The position numbers were made by a program, and so were the translations under genes. The notes beneath the pieces are model-generated. The model did not search any database, had not been told where the DNA came from, and saw nothing but the letters and a program-made list of their open reading frames with translations. 64,000 nt of DNA from Burkholderiales bacterium (GTDB lineage Bacteria; Pseudomonadota; Gammaproteobacteria; Burkholderiales; JAHFRG01). The stretch covers positions 1-64,000 of the forward strand of contig DASZZH010000003.1 in NCBI GenBank assembly GCA_035543335.1, given 5' to 3'. Numbering within the stretch: position 1 is the first letter of the stretch; each line of letters opens with the position of its first letter. This document shows positions 48,024 through 60,592 of this stretch, one piece after another.

Positions 48024-48803
48024 ATGTGTCTCGTTTTGCTCGCCTATAAGCTGTCGCCGGACTGGCCTTTGCTGTTCGTCGCCAATCGCGATGAATTCTA
48101 CGAGCGCTCCACCGCGGCCGCGGCGTTTTGGGAAGATCATCCGGAGGTTCTCGGCGGCCGCGACTTGCAGAAGCACGGAACCTGGCTCGGCGTCACGCGC
48201 AGCGGGCGTTTTGCCGCCGTCACTAATTTTCGCCAGGGATTTGCCCTGAAGAAAAATGCGCCGTCCCGCGGCGCGCTGGTGAGCAATTATCTGCTGGGAA
48301 AAGAAAAACCGAGGGACTATTTACAGCGGCTGCAGCAGCATGCCGCCGAATACGACGGCTTTAACCTGATAGTCGGGGACATTAAAGAGGTTTACTACTA
48401 TTCGAATCGCGGCGGAAAAATGCAAAAACTTGCTCCCGGGTTGTATGGCTTGAGCAACCATCTGCTGGATACGCCCTGGCCCAAGGTGGAGCGCGGCAAG
48501 AAACAGCTCATCCGGTTTTTTTCGGCGCCGCCGCCGCTTTCTGTCGAGGCGCTGTTTTCCATTTTGGCCGACCGCTTTGTTCCGGAAGATATAGAGCTGC
48601 CGAACACCGGCATCGGGCTGGAATGGGAACGACGGTTGTCATCGGCTTTTACCGCTACCGCCGAGTACGGCACGCGTTCCTCCACCCTGCTCTTTATCCA
48701 TTCGAACAACCGGGTCGAACTCATCGAGCGCTCCTTTAAGCGGGCCGGCGTCGAGGGCGCTACCGTGGACCATGAGTTCTTAATCGATTCTACGCCTTTA
48801 TAA
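48024..48803 (+). CDS. NRDE/TANGO2-family protein
   Basis: The 259 residues begin MCLVLLAYK with the N-terminal-nucleophile-like cysteine at position 2 and the name-giving NRDE in FVANRDEFYERST. GGRDLQKHGTWLGVTRSGRF follows. The eukaryotic relative TANGO2 is linked to haem or lipid handling; the bacterial role is not known. It is coupled to the DUF4936 gene and overlaps the 3' end of the convergent GNAT gene by 6 bases. Confidence 0.88.
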   Translation: MCLVLLAYKLSPDWPLLFVANRDEFYERSTAAAAFWEDHPEVLGGRDLQKHGTWLGVTRSGRFAAVTNFRQGFALKKNAPSRGALVSNYLLGKEKPRDYLQRLQQHAAEYDGFNLIVGDIKEVYYYSNRGGKMQKLAPGLYGLSNHLLDTPWPKVERGKKQLIRFFSAPPPLSVEALFSILADRFVPEDIELPNTGIGLEWERRLSSAFTATAEYGTRSSTLLFIHSNNRVELIERSFKRAGVEGATVDHEFLIDSTPL

Positions 48804-49223
48804 ATGCAGAACCATTTTTACATGCGGTATGCCTGCGTCCATGAATTCCCCGCTCGCCACCTTGAAACCGCGGCGGGAATAAAATGCGACAGCGCGGGTC
48901 TGCGAATTGAGGAAGACTTTGCTGAATCCCCGGGTTCTGGCTATTTGCAAAAGAGCTTCAAGCAGCGCGCTGCCCACGCCTAGCCCCCGCCACTCTTTTA
49001 ATACCGCCATGCGGCCGATTTGGCCATCGTGGAGCAGGCGCGCCGTGCCAATGGCTACGCCGCCGCGGCTTTGCGCCAAAACATGACGCGCCTTCGGGTC
49101 CAGCCCATCCCATTCCAGCTCGACCGGAACGTTCTGCTCGACGATGAAAACCGTCTCGCGGACGCGCTTGAGTTCATGCTGCGCTTCTTGCCAGCTCACT
49201 TTGCGTATTCGGTAATCTTGCAT
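48798..49223 (-). CDS. GNAT-family N-acetyltransferase
   Basis: The 141 residues start at ATG 49223 (MQDYRIRKVSW). Acetyl-CoA binding loop RGLGVGSALLEALL (R/Q-x-x-G-x-G/A) and the preceding strand IGRMAVLKEW are clear, and the C-terminus (FKVASGEFMDAGIPHVKM) is that of the ElaA/YjcF-like subgroup. The acceptor is unknown. The start lies 62 bases from the divergent aldolase/dehydrogenase gene. Confidence 0.88.
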   Translation of the reverse strand: MQDYRIRKVSWQEAQHELKRVRETVFIVEQNVPVELEWDGLDPKARHVLAQSRGGVAIGTARLLHDGQIGRMAVLKEWRGLGVGSALLEALLQIARTRGFSKVFLNSQTRAVAFYSRRGFKVASGEFMDAGIPHVKMVLHL

Positions 49224-49285
49224 TTTTTGCGGAATCCCCATCCGGCCAACGATATAATATTGCACAAACTAGCAATCAGGTAACC

Positions 49286-51262
49286 ATGAAAAACTTGTGG
49301 AACGACAAGGAAGCCGCGCAGCATAAGGGTGATTTGGGCTTGCGCGTTTATACTTCGCGCCTGCTCGGGCGCGACAAATCGCTGGTGCTGCACGGCGGCG
49401 GTAACACTTCGGTCAAAATCAAGGAGTGCGACATTCTCGGCGCGGAAGAACAAATTCTCTACGTCAAGGGCAGCGGCTGGGACCTGGAAACTATAGAAGA
49501 AGCCGGTTTCTCCCCGGTACGCATGCCGCACTTGCTGCGGCTCGCTCGGCTTGATGCGCTGTCCGATCCGCAAATGGTGAACGAGCTGAAAACGCACCTG
49601 ACTCGCGCTTCTGCCCCCGCACCCTCCATCGAAACCATCCTGCACGCGATTCTCCCTTATAAATATGTCGATCACACCCACGCCGATGCGGTGATTACCG
49701 TGACCAATACCGATAACGGTGAGGCGCACATACGGGAAATCTACGGCGACAGCGTGGTGGTAATTCCTTATGTCATGCCCGGCTTTGACCTGGCGCGGGT
49801 CTGCGCCAGGCGGTTCGCCAGCGAGTCCACGCGCAAGACTGTAGGCATGGTGCTGCTGAATCACGGCATATTCTCCTTCGGCGAAACCGCAAAGGAATCT
49901 TATGAGCGAATGGTTGCGCTGGTCTCACGCGCGGAAAAATATCTGGCCAAAAAAGGCGCATGGAAAATCACCGCCCCACGCCTTATGAACGCTTCCACCA
50001 AGCCGCTGCGATTCGACCTGGCTGCGCTAAGAAAAGAAATCTCGAAAGCCGCCGGCTTCTCGGTGGTTCTCGCCACCTATACCGACAGCCGGACGCTGGC
50101 TTTTGCTCAACGCAAGGATGTAGCGAAAATTTCCCAGCAAGGCCCGGCCACGCCCGATCATGTGATTCGTACCAAGCGCATCCCGATGGTGGGAAGAGAC
50201 GTTGCAGCCTATTCCAAATCCTACAAGGAATACTTCCATCGGTATGTGCGCGGCGCCAGGGAAAAGAAGACCATGCTCGATCCCGCGCCGCGGGTGATTC
50301 TGGACTCCGAATTCGGCCTGGGCGCGGTGGGGCAGACGGCGAAAGATGCTGCAATCGTCGCCGAAATTTACCTGCACACGATTGAAGTCATTTTGCGCGC
50401 GACGGCTTTGGGCGGGTTTCACGCTCTTCCGGCAAAAGAATTATTTGAAGTCGAGTACTGGGACCTCGAACAGGCGAAACTGAAGAAAGGCGGCAAGCCC
50501 CCGGTGTTTGCCGGCGAAATCGCGCTAGTGACCGGTGCCGCTTCCGGCATAGGCAGGGCCTGCGCGGACTCGCTGCTGGCTCGCGGCGCCGCGGTCATCG
50601 GGCTCGATTTGAATCCGGCGATTGAATCGCTTTACCAGCGCAGCGATTTTCTGGGGTTGCGTTGCGATGTCACCAGCGAAAAAGCGGCGGCAGGAGCGCT
50701 GGAGGCCGGCGCCAGGGCATTTGGCGGGCTCGACATGCTGGTGCTCAATGCCGGAATTTTCCCTGCTAGCCGCCGCATCGAAGCCTTGAAAACTGATGAA
50801 TGGCGCAAGGTGATGAACGTCAATCTCGACGCCAACCTGATGCTGATGCGCGAATGCCATCCCCTGCTCAAGCTCGCCCCCAAGGGCGGGCGGGTGGTGG
50901 TCATCGGCTCGAAGAACGTCCCCGCGCCGGGCCCGGGGGCCGCTGCCTATTCCGCGTCCAAGGCGGCGCTCAATCAATTGGCGCGGGTGGCGGCGCTGGA
51001 ATGGGGAGCGGAGGGCATCCGCATCAATACCATACATCCCAATGCCGTTTTTGATACCGCCATCTGGAGCGATGAGGTGCTGGCTTCGCGCGCGGCCCAA
51101 TACGGCCTCACCGTAGAGCAATACAGGAAAAACAATGTGCTCAAGACAGAAGTCAGCAGCCGCGATGTGGCGGAGCTGGCGGCGGAAATGTGTGGCCCAC
51201 TGTTTGCCAAGACTACGGGCGCGCAAGTTCCCGTAGACGGCGGCAATGAGCGGGTTATTTGA
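49286..51262 (+). CDS. Bifunctional class II aldolase / short-chain dehydrogenase
   Basis: The protein has 658 residues. Residues about 1-400 are a class II aldolase/adducin domain (HGGGNTSVK phosphate loop, DHTHADAV zinc-binding region, LNHGIFSFG). Residues about 410-658 are an SDR with ALVTGAASGIGRAC and the YSASK catalytic pair. Fusions of this kind are annotated as rhamnulose-1-phosphate aldolase/lactaldehyde dehydrogenase. Here mtnA overlaps its stop by one base, so the substrate may instead be methylthioribulose- or deoxyribulose-1-phosphate, with the SDR acting on the released aldehyde. That is inference. Confidence 0.88.
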   Translation: MKNLWNDKEAAQHKGDLGLRVYTSRLLGRDKSLVLHGGGNTSVKIKECDILGAEEQILYVKGSGWDLETIEEAGFSPVRMPHLLRLARLDALSDPQMVNELKTHLTRASAPAPSIETILHAILPYKYVDHTHADAVITVTNTDNGEAHIREIYGDSVVVIPYVMPGFDLARVCARRFASESTRKTVGMVLLNHGIFSFGETAKESYERMVALVSRAEKYLAKKGAWKITAPRLMNASTKPLRFDLAALRKEISKAAGFSVVLATYTDSRTLAFAQRKDVAKISQQGPATPDHVIRTKRIPMVGRDVAAYSKSYKEYFHRYVRGAREKKTMLDPAPRVILDSEFGLGAVGQTAKDAAIVAEIYLHTIEVILRATALGGFHALPAKELFEVEYWDLEQAKLKKGGKPPVFAGEIALVTGAASGIGRACADSLLARGAAVIGLDLNPAIESLYQRSDFLGLRCDVTSEKAAAGALEAGARAFGGLDMLVLNAGIFPASRRIEALKTDEWRKVMNVNLDANLMLMRECHPLLKLAPKGGRVVVIGSKNVPAPGPGAAAYSASKAALNQLARVAALEWGAEGIRINTIHPNAVFDTAIWSDEVLASRAAQYGLTVEQYRKNNVLKTEVSSRDVAELAAEMCGPLFAKTTGAQVPVDGGNERVI

Positions 51263-52311
51263 TGCAAACCGACAAAGTCGAAACGCTGCGCTGGCGCGGT
51301 AACCGCCTGGAGATGATAGACCAGCGCATCCTGCCCGAACGCTTTGAATACTTGAGTTTCGATTCCGCCGCTGCCGTCGCCGACGGCATACGCAACATGG
51401 TGGTGAGAGGCGCGCCCGCCATCGGTTGCGCCGCCGCCTATGGTGTCGCGCTTGAAGCGCTGCGGCTGAAACATCTGCCGGCAAAAGAATTCGAAGCGGC
51501 ATTGGAACAGGGTTTCCGCCTGCTCGCGGGGAGCCGCCCTACCGCGGTGAATCTGTTTTGGGCGCTCACGCGCATGCGCGAAACCTGGAATTCGGCCAAA
51601 AGCCGGCAACCCGCGTTGATTGCGGAAAAACTGCTGGGCGAAGCGCAGGCCGTCCAGGCTGAAGACATCCGCATTAATCGCGCCATCGGCCGACACGGAG
51701 TTGAACTTATAAAAAATGAGGCCAGAATCCTTACCCATTGCAACGCCGGCGCACTGGCCACTGCCGGATACGGCACCGCGCTGGGTGTGATTCGCTCCGC
51801 CATGGAAGCAGGCAAAAAAGTTTCGGTGGTGGTGGACGAGACGCGCCCTTTCCTGCAAGGCGCAAGGCTCACTGCCTGGGAACTGGTTCAAGAGCAGATT
51901 CCCGCGACGCTGATTACCGACAATATGGCGGGACACTTGATGAGCCGCGGGGAAATCGATGTGATCATCGTCGGCGCCGACCGAGTGGCGGCCAACGGCG
52001 ATGTGGCGAACAAGATCGGCACTTACATGCTGGCGGTGCTGGCATACCGTCACCGCATTCCTTTTTATGTCGCCTGCCCGCTCTCCAGCATTGATCTCAA
52101 GGTGGCAAGCGGCAGGGACATTCCAATAGAAGAACGCGCGGCTGAAGAAGTAAGCGGTTATCGCGAAACGCGGTGGGCGGCACAAGGGGTGAATATCCGC
52201 AACCCGGTGTTTGATGTGACCCCCGCGGAACTGGTGACGGGATTGATCACCGAAAAAGGCGTGGTGCTCAATCCTGATCGAAGTAAATTAGAAGCGCTAT
52301 TTAAGAAGTAA
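51262..52311 (+). CDS. mtnA: S-methyl-5-thioribose-1-phosphate isomerase
   Basis: The 349 residues start at ATG 51262, overlapping the previous stop. It belongs to the eIF2B-like isomerases. MtnA signatures are VRGAPAIGCAAAYG, the catalytic cysteine in THCNAGALAT and the catalytic aspartate in VGADRVAANGDVANKIGT. It isomerises methylthioribose-1-phosphate (and 5-deoxyribose-1-phosphate) to the ribulose form. None of the downstream classical salvage genes (mtnB, C, D) is nearby, whereas a sugar-phosphate aldolase is directly coupled. Confidence 0.94.
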   Translation: MQTDKVETLRWRGNRLEMIDQRILPERFEYLSFDSAAAVADGIRNMVVRGAPAIGCAAAYGVALEALRLKHLPAKEFEAALEQGFRLLAGSRPTAVNLFWALTRMRETWNSAKSRQPALIAEKLLGEAQAVQAEDIRINRAIGRHGVELIKNEARILTHCNAGALATAGYGTALGVIRSAMEAGKKVSVVVDETRPFLQGARLTAWELVQEQIPATLITDNMAGHLMSRGEIDVIIVGADRVAANGDVANKIGTYMLAVLAYRHRIPFYVACPLSSIDLKVASGRDIPIEERAAEEVSGYRETRWAAQGVNIRNPVFDVTPAELVTGLITEKGVVLNPDRSKLEALFKK

Positions 52312-52442
52312 GCAAGCGGTTTTTGAAACGTCGCGAGCAACCCCAGTTACGCGACGCGAAGAAGTGAGGTGCGAGACAGTACACTGAAGTACGGCGAGCG
52401 TCGAGCGACCGAGCAACAAAGTAAATGGGGTGCGCGGCAGTT

Positions 52443-53183
52443 TCAAAGCGTCATGCCGCCGCTGACTTCGATCACCGCGCCGTTGATGTAGCTCGCCTCA
52501 TCGGAGGCGAGGAAGGCGTAGGTGTTGGCGATTTCTTCCGGACTGCCGAGACGGCCCAAAGGCACTTTTTCTTCCATCGCTTTCAGCACTCGGTCCGGCA
52601 TCGAGCTCAAAATCGGCGTGTTGATAAAACCGGGACAGATGGCATTCGCGCGTATACCATTCCTGCCCAGTTCGCGCGCCCAGGCTTTTACCATGCCGAT
52701 CACGCCGGATTTGCTTGCCGCATAATTAGTCTGGCCGAAATTGCCGTAAAGGCCGACGACTGAAGAGGCATTGAGAATGACGCCGGAATTCTGCTGCAGC
52801 ATGATGTCCACCACCGCCCGGGTGCAGTTGTAAACGCCTTTAAGATTGATTTCGATCACCTGGTCGAATTGTTCTTCAGTCATGTTTTTCAGCTGACTGT
52901 CCATGACAATGCCGGCATTGTTGACGAGACAGTCAATGCGCCCGTATTTCTCCATCACCGCCTTGACCATGTTTTCGATGCTGGTCTTGTCTCTTACATC
53001 CATTATAAAACCCACCGCCTCTCCGCCAGCGACCTGAATGGCCTGCACCGTTTCATCTATCCACTCGGGAGTCAGGTCACATACCACGACCTTGGCGCCT
53101 TCCTTGGCAAATTTGACGGCAGTTGCCCGGCCAATGCCGCGGCCAGCGCCGGTAATGATGGAAACCTTATTTTTCAGTCTCAT
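52443..53183 (-). CDS. fabG: SDR-family 3-oxoacyl-ACP/acetoacetyl-CoA reductase
   Basis: This 246-residue classical SDR has the TGAGRGIGRA cofactor loop, NNAG (LVNNAGIV) and the catalytic YAASK. The start at ATG 53183 has GGAAGG 8-13 bases upstream. NADP preference is hinted by basic residues near the loop. It most resembles FabG/PhaB, but standing alone outside a fab or pha cluster its substrate is not fixed. Confidence 0.85.
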   Translation of the reverse strand: MRLKNKVSIITGAGRGIGRATAVKFAKEGAKVVVCDLTPEWIDETVQAIQVAGGEAVGFIMDVRDKTSIENMVKAVMEKYGRIDCLVNNAGIVMDSQLKNMTEEQFDQVIEINLKGVYNCTRAVVDIMLQQNSGVILNASSVVGLYGNFGQTNYAASKSGVIGMVKAWARELGRNGIRANAICPGFINTPILSSMPDRVLKAMEEKVPLGRLGSPEEIANTYAFLASDEASYINGAVIEVSGGMTL

Positions 53184-53352
53184 ACACATTATCCTTCCCT
53201 TCAAATCAGTTCAGGTAAGCGCCTGGACAGGAAAAGTGTAGCATGGCATTGTGCAGCGCACAATATATTCTATATCAGTACATAATGTCGTATTTTTCAA
53301 AAAATAATCAAGGTTTAAGGTTTTGCGCCACAATTAAAAAAGCAGGCTAAAA

Positions 53353-53837
53353 TCAGCGGTCGCGGATCTCGACCGGCGTACCCGGGCTTACGCCGTCAAA
53401 AAGCTCGATGAGATCCGAATTACGCATGCGGATGCAGCCGATTGACCCCGGCTTGCCCATTGCCACCGTATCCGGCGAGCCGTGGATGTAGATGCAACGG
53501 CGCATGGTATCAACGTTGCCCAGCCGGTTGAATCCGATTTCGCAGCCGGAAAGCCAAAGAATGCGCGTCAGAATCCAGTCGCGGTCGGGATAGAGCCTGG
53601 CGAGTTCCGGCGTGTAAACCTCGCCGGTGGGCCGGCGTTCGACGAATACCGTGTTTACCGGTAAGTTATCGCCGATTTTGGCGCGGACGACGTGCCGCCC
53701 CCGCGGCGTGCAGTTGCTGCCATTCAATTCACCTGCGCCATTTTTTGAAGTGGAGATCGGATAGCGGCTCACTTCCCTGCCCTGCTCGTCCAACAGGGTC
53801 AGGGTTTGCTGCGGCAAACTGACGATGATTTTCGCCA

Positions 53838-53838
<1 letters not shown>
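53353..53838 (-). CDS. L,D-transpeptidase (YkuD domain)
   Basis: The 161 residues carry the YkuD catalytic motif in YIHGSPDTVAMGKPGS followed by IGCIRMRNSDL (catalytic cysteine). No signal peptide is seen at MAKIIVSLPQQTLTL, as in a group of proteobacterial YkuD proteins lacking an obvious export signal. Members cross-link peptidoglycan or attach proteins to it. Its ATG overlaps the tadA stop by one base (TGATG). Confidence 0.88.
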
Positions 53839-55924
<2,086 letters not shown>

Positions 55925-56010
55925 GGCTAAGTGAGACGTAAGGCGCGAGGCATGAGGAACAATTCCATGGGGAAATATCCGTTTTACTCCTCACCCCTCG
56001 CTCTTCACTC

Positions 56011-57549
<1,539 letters not shown>

Positions 57550-57645
57550 TCAACCCGGCGCAGAGGCCGAATGTGACATATGCACTACTCCCGGCCGGCC
57601 GATTGGCATACACTTAAGTCTGTTTGGTTGCTACCGGAGCTGAAC

Positions 57646-58140
57646 ATGCCGCGTTTATTGAGCCTGATCATCCTGTCGCTTTTGTCTGGAGTAGTTGCGT
57701 CCGCCGATGTCTATAAATGGGTTGATTCCGACGGCACCGTCCACTATTCCGATCAACCGCCTCCGGGCGCCGTCAAAGAACAAAGCCTGAGCAACAAATC
57801 CGGAACACCGCCGGGCAGTTCCGGAGCTTCTGGCGCGGGGAATGCCGCGCCTAATGCAGCCGGTCCCAAAACCTACATCGAACAGGACGCGGAATTCCGC
57901 AAGCGCCAGGTGGAGGCCGAGGAAAAACACGCAAAAGAAGAAAAAGTGCTGGCCGAAGCCAAAGGACGCCAGCAAAACTGCGAACACGCGCGCAGCAGTC
58001 TTCAGTCCCTGCAGTCGGGGCAGCGCGTCGTCAAATATAATGAAAAAGGCGAGCGCGTATACCTCGACGATAATGAACGCGGGCAGGAAATCGCAAATGC
58101 GCAAAAAAGCGTGGATTCCTGGTGCAACCCGAGAAAATAA
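57646..58140 (+). CDS. DUF4124 domain-containing periplasmic protein
   Basis: The 164 residues start at ATG 57646 (MPRLLSLIILSLLSGVVASA, a signal peptide). DUF4124 follows directly (DVYKWVDSDGTVHYSDQPPP). A Ser/Gly/Ala linker and a charged helical C-terminus (RKRQVEAEEKHAKEEKVLAE) complete it. The family is common in beta- and gammaproteobacteria, probably binds peptidoglycan or other envelope parts, and has no defined role. It is convergent with rnfH. Confidence 0.85.
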   Translation: MPRLLSLIILSLLSGVVASADVYKWVDSDGTVHYSDQPPPGAVKEQSLSNKSGTPPGSSGASGAGNAAPNAAGPKTYIEQDAEFRKRQVEAEEKHAKEEKVLAEAKGRQQNCEHARSSLQSLQSGQRVVKYNEKGERVYLDDNERGQEIANAQKSVDSWCNPRK

Positions 58141-58146
58141 CCCGGA

Positions 58147-58446
58147 TTATTTCCTGACTCTTTTATTCGCCTGCGCCCGCCGCCGGCGGGCCTCTTTCGG
58201 ATCCGTAATCAAGGGACGGTAAATTTCCACGCGATCGCCATCGCGCAATAGTGCGCCCGCATCGACGTGCCGGCCGAAAATCCCGAGACCATTCTTGGCG
58301 AGGTTAATTTCGGGGTGTTTTTGCAGAATTCCGGATTGCGTTATGGCCTGGCCTGCAGTCGCACCTTTCGCCAGCCGCAGCTCTACAACCGTCCGGTTGA
58401 GGGGCGCGGCGTAAACCACCCGGATCGCGATCTCATTACTTGGCAT
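58147..58446 (-). CDS. RnfH/RatB family ubiquitin-like protein
   Basis: The 99 residues start at ATG 58446. It is a beta-grasp protein of UPF0125 (IRVVYAAPLNRTVVELRLAK, LGIFGRHVDAGALLRDGDRV, EIYRPLITDPKEARR). The 5' end overlaps the ratA gene by 11 bases, the usual ratA-ratB pair. The function is uncertain despite the names. Confidence 0.9.
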   Translation of the reverse strand: MPSNEIAIRVVYAAPLNRTVVELRLAKGATAGQAITQSGILQKHPEINLAKNGLGIFGRHVDAGALLRDGDRVEIYRPLITDPKEARRRRAQANKRVRK

Positions 58447-58870
58447 ATATCTTTTCCGCACGCTTGATGAAGCCGTCCACAAAACTGTCGGCGATATGCT
58501 GAAACGCGCCACTCAGCAGCTTCTCCACAAGTTTGCTGGAAAATTCATATTGCAGCTGAAATTCGATTTTGCAGCCTTCCCCTCCGAGCTCAATAAAACG
58601 CCAGCCGCCCTCGAGATGGCGAAAAGGCCCCTTGACTAGTTTCATTTCAATCAGGCGCGGCATCTCCTTGGTATTTTCGGTCGCAAAGCTCAGCTTCAAG
58701 CGACGATAGTTGATATGCAGGGTTGCGGCAGTAACTTTATCATCACGGCGCGTGACCAATGTTCCTGAACACCAGGGCAGGAACTGCGGGTAGTTCTCAA
58801 TTCCGTCCACCAGCGCAAACATCTGTTGCGCGGTGTACGGAACCAGCACGATTCGCTCAACGCGGGTCAT
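58436..58870 (-). CDS. ratA: RatA/PasT-like START-domain protein
   Basis: The 144 residues start at ATG 58870 (MTRVERIVLVPYTAQQMF). This START/polyketide-cyclase-fold protein has YPQFLPWCSG and the C-terminal AFQHIADSFVDGFIKRAEKI of the RatA/Coq10 family. Roles proposed for relatives are inhibition of ribosome assembly and ubiquinone binding. It is divergent from smpB, with 52 bases between, as in E. coli. Confidence 0.9.
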   Translation of the reverse strand: MTRVERIVLVPYTAQQMFALVDGIENYPQFLPWCSGTLVTRRDDKVTAATLHINYRRLKLSFATENTKEMPRLIEMKLVKGPFRHLEGGWRFIELGGEGCKIEFQLQYEFSSKLVEKLLSGAFQHIADSFVDGFIKRAEKIYAK

Positions 58871-58922
58871 CGAATTCCAAAAGCTGATAAAATTCACAGA
58901 ATTTTAGCAAACCGCCCTCCTC

Positions 58923-60059
58923 ATGAGTGTCATTCAGAACAAAAAAGCCTTCCATGACTATTTCGTCGAAGAAAGATACGAGGCGGGCATGGTCCTCGCG
59001 GGGTGGGAAGTCAAGGCGATTCGCGCCGGCCGTTGCCAGATCAAGGAAGCCTATGTCGTGGTGCGCAAAGGCGAGATTTTCATCATCGGCTGCCATATCA
59101 GTCCGTTGGCGACCGCATCAACCCATATCACGCCCGACCCTACGCGCACCCGCAAACTGCTGCTGCACACGGAGGAAATCGGCAAGCTGATCGGTAAGGT
59201 AGAGCGCGCCGGCTACACGCTGGTGCCGCTCGACATTCATTACACGCGCGGCAAAATCAAGCTGGAAATCGGGCTCGCCAAGGGCAAAAAACAGCACGAC
59301 AAGCGCGAAACGGAAAAACAGCGCGAATGGCAGCGCGAGAAACAGCGTCTGTTGCGCGCCAAGACAAGAAAGGATGAGTTTAAGGAACCTCTGATTAAGT
59401 CCTCCGCAGATTGCGTTGCTGGCAAAATGTGGATGGATGCGAGGCGCGCGACGAAGATCGTAGCCCGAACTACGAAGCCGAGGAGGACCCTCGTAGCGTC
59501 GCACCTGCGAAGCTGTGCAGTGAAGCGGGCCAACCGCTCGCCTTCGCGGTCGCACGTGCCGAGGCTCCACGCTCCGGCGAGCACAACGCAAACACCGTAT
59601 TTTGCCGCAACCCGGAGGGACGGCTGCCACGACACAGTGAGCGAAGCTCTGGGGTGCGGGAGCAGCAGCATGAGCGCCCCGTTTAACAGTGATTCTTGCG
59701 GCAGCTTGCGCCCCTGGCCCGCACCAGGCCCGCCGACACGGCGTTGGCGGAGCCATCCGGAGCGGGAGGCGGGCCAATGGCGCTTCCCGCAAACAGCTGG
59801 CTTTGCCAGTAACGTGTCCACGCGCCCTGCGCGAGACCGAGTTCGGGGCGCTTATCCGGGTGGTCTTGCTTTGTTGCTCGGCTTGCCAAGGGGGCTGACC
59901 CTTGGCGGCGCCTCGCTTCGCGTGTACGCTCGCGGACCGTCGCGCTTCGTAAGTGCGCAGGGGAGCGAGCGCTGCGCTGCCTCCGGATCGCACGTGCCGA
60001 GGCCCCGCCTGCGGCGGCGCTATCCCGGAAAGCCGCCGCCGCAACTGCGTGGGACTTAA
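58923..60059 (+). CDS. smpB: SmpB, read through into a repeat element
   Basis: The first about 148 residues are normal SmpB ([30 protein letters not shown], then the basic tail [20 protein letters not shown]). SmpB binds tmRNA and rescues stalled ribosomes. The natural end is lost: a 5-base tandem duplication (ACAAG at 59364) shifts the frame past the TGA implied by the copy at 63251. The frame then enters the repeat element at 59384 and stays open to 60059, giving 378 residues. The extra 230 residues are repeat-derived and unlikely to be functional. Confidence 0.85.
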   Translation: MSVIQNKKAFHDYFVEERYEAGMVLAGWEVKAIRAGRCQIKEAYVVVRKGEIFIIGCHISPLATASTHITPDPTRTRKLLLHTEEIGKLIGKVERAGYTLVPLDIHYTRGKIKLEIGLAKGKKQHDKRETEKQREWQREKQRLLRAKTRKDEFKEPLIKSSADCVAGKMWMDARRATKIVARTTKPRRTLVASHLRSCAVKRANRSPSRSHVPRLHAPASTTQTPYFAATRRDGCHDTVSEALGCGSSSMSAPFNSDSCGSLRPWPAPGPPTRRWRSHPEREAGQWRFPQTAGFASNVSTRPARDRVRGAYPGGLALLLGLPRGLTLGGASLRVYARGPSRFVSAQGSERCAASGSHVPRPRLRRRYPGKPPPQLRGT

Positions 60060-60070
60060 TCAGAGGTTCC
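59384..60070. repeat. Dispersed 19-bp-TIR element, copy 3 (full length)
   Basis: The 687 bases have perfect 19-bp inverted ends GGAACCTCTGATTAAGTCC. This longest copy contains most segments seen in copies 1 and 2. It lies between the smpB end and the tRNA-His fragment. A hairpin near 59458-59477 (CGTAG...CTACG) matches those in the other copies. No transposase motif is found in any frame. Confidence 0.88.
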
Positions 60071-60073
60071 ATG

Positions 60074-60119
60074 ATGGGGTGGACGATGGGATTCGAACCC
60101 ACAACAACTGGAATCACAA
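60074..60119 (-). repeat. tRNA-His 3' fragment (att of the second element)
   Basis: These 46 bases are identical to 63272-63317, the 3' half of tRNA-His plus one flanking base. The 5' half is absent. It marks the left border of an element of about 3.2 kb whose right border is the intact tRNA-His. Confidence 0.88.
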
Positions 60120-60592
60120 CTGGACCATAGGATTAGGGTATTTTATTAATCAGTGCCTTGCAATACTCGCCATTTCCAAATTAATACCAGACAGCCTTAA
60201 AAAGTTTCACAAAGCTTAAAAGTGGTTACGTGATGGTTACGTTGGTTCTAGTTCCCGTGGCTCCCCAACCAGGGCAATTCTGGGCACTGGCAAGCGTGTT
60301 AATCGCGTAAAAAGGCTATTTCATCCAGTCATATTTTCTCCCGACTTGGACTGGAAAAGACTGGTTGTCGCAAATTCAAACCGCCAACCAATGAATGAAA
60401 AGTTGAAGTTTATTCTCTAACTTTTTGATTATTGGGACACCCTCCCTAGCACAGCACCGCTAACACACGCCAATTCCCACGTTTTCCCCTTCCCTTAGGT
60501 TTAACTAAATTCTTTTGTAGAGTGTTCGTGTCACAAAAACTGGTACAGTTATATCGGTGAACGGTACACAACCTGAGAGAGGCAGGTAGTCG
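60120..60592. other. Left end of the tRNA-His element, no gene
   Basis: About 470 bases without a gene. It holds the paired TGGTTACGT repeats and the 32-bp motif, and further on AT-rich DNA that probably includes the promoter of the downstream signalling gene. No integrase reading frame remains. Confidence 0.5.
60223..60288. repeat. Element-end module: paired TGGTTACGT plus 32-bp motif
   Basis: TGGTTACGT occurs at 60223-60231 and 60234-60242 (period 11). The 32-base motif GTGGCTCCCCAACCAGGGCA... follows at 60257-60288, differing from the copy at 32329 at one base. Order and polarity relative to the att core mirror the module at 30162-30260. Confidence 0.7.

Noticed and set aside
52312-52442. 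Palindrome-rich stretch with AGTACACTGAAGTACGG after mtnA
   Set aside because: It recalls the hairpin of the repeat family but lacks the 19-bp ends and the rest of the element; too short to assign.
55925-56010. Possible riboswitch or leader between guaB and guaA
   Set aside because: The sequence is a partial dispersed repeat (GGCGCGAGGCATGAGG...CCTCACCCCTCG) with no purine-riboswitch core.
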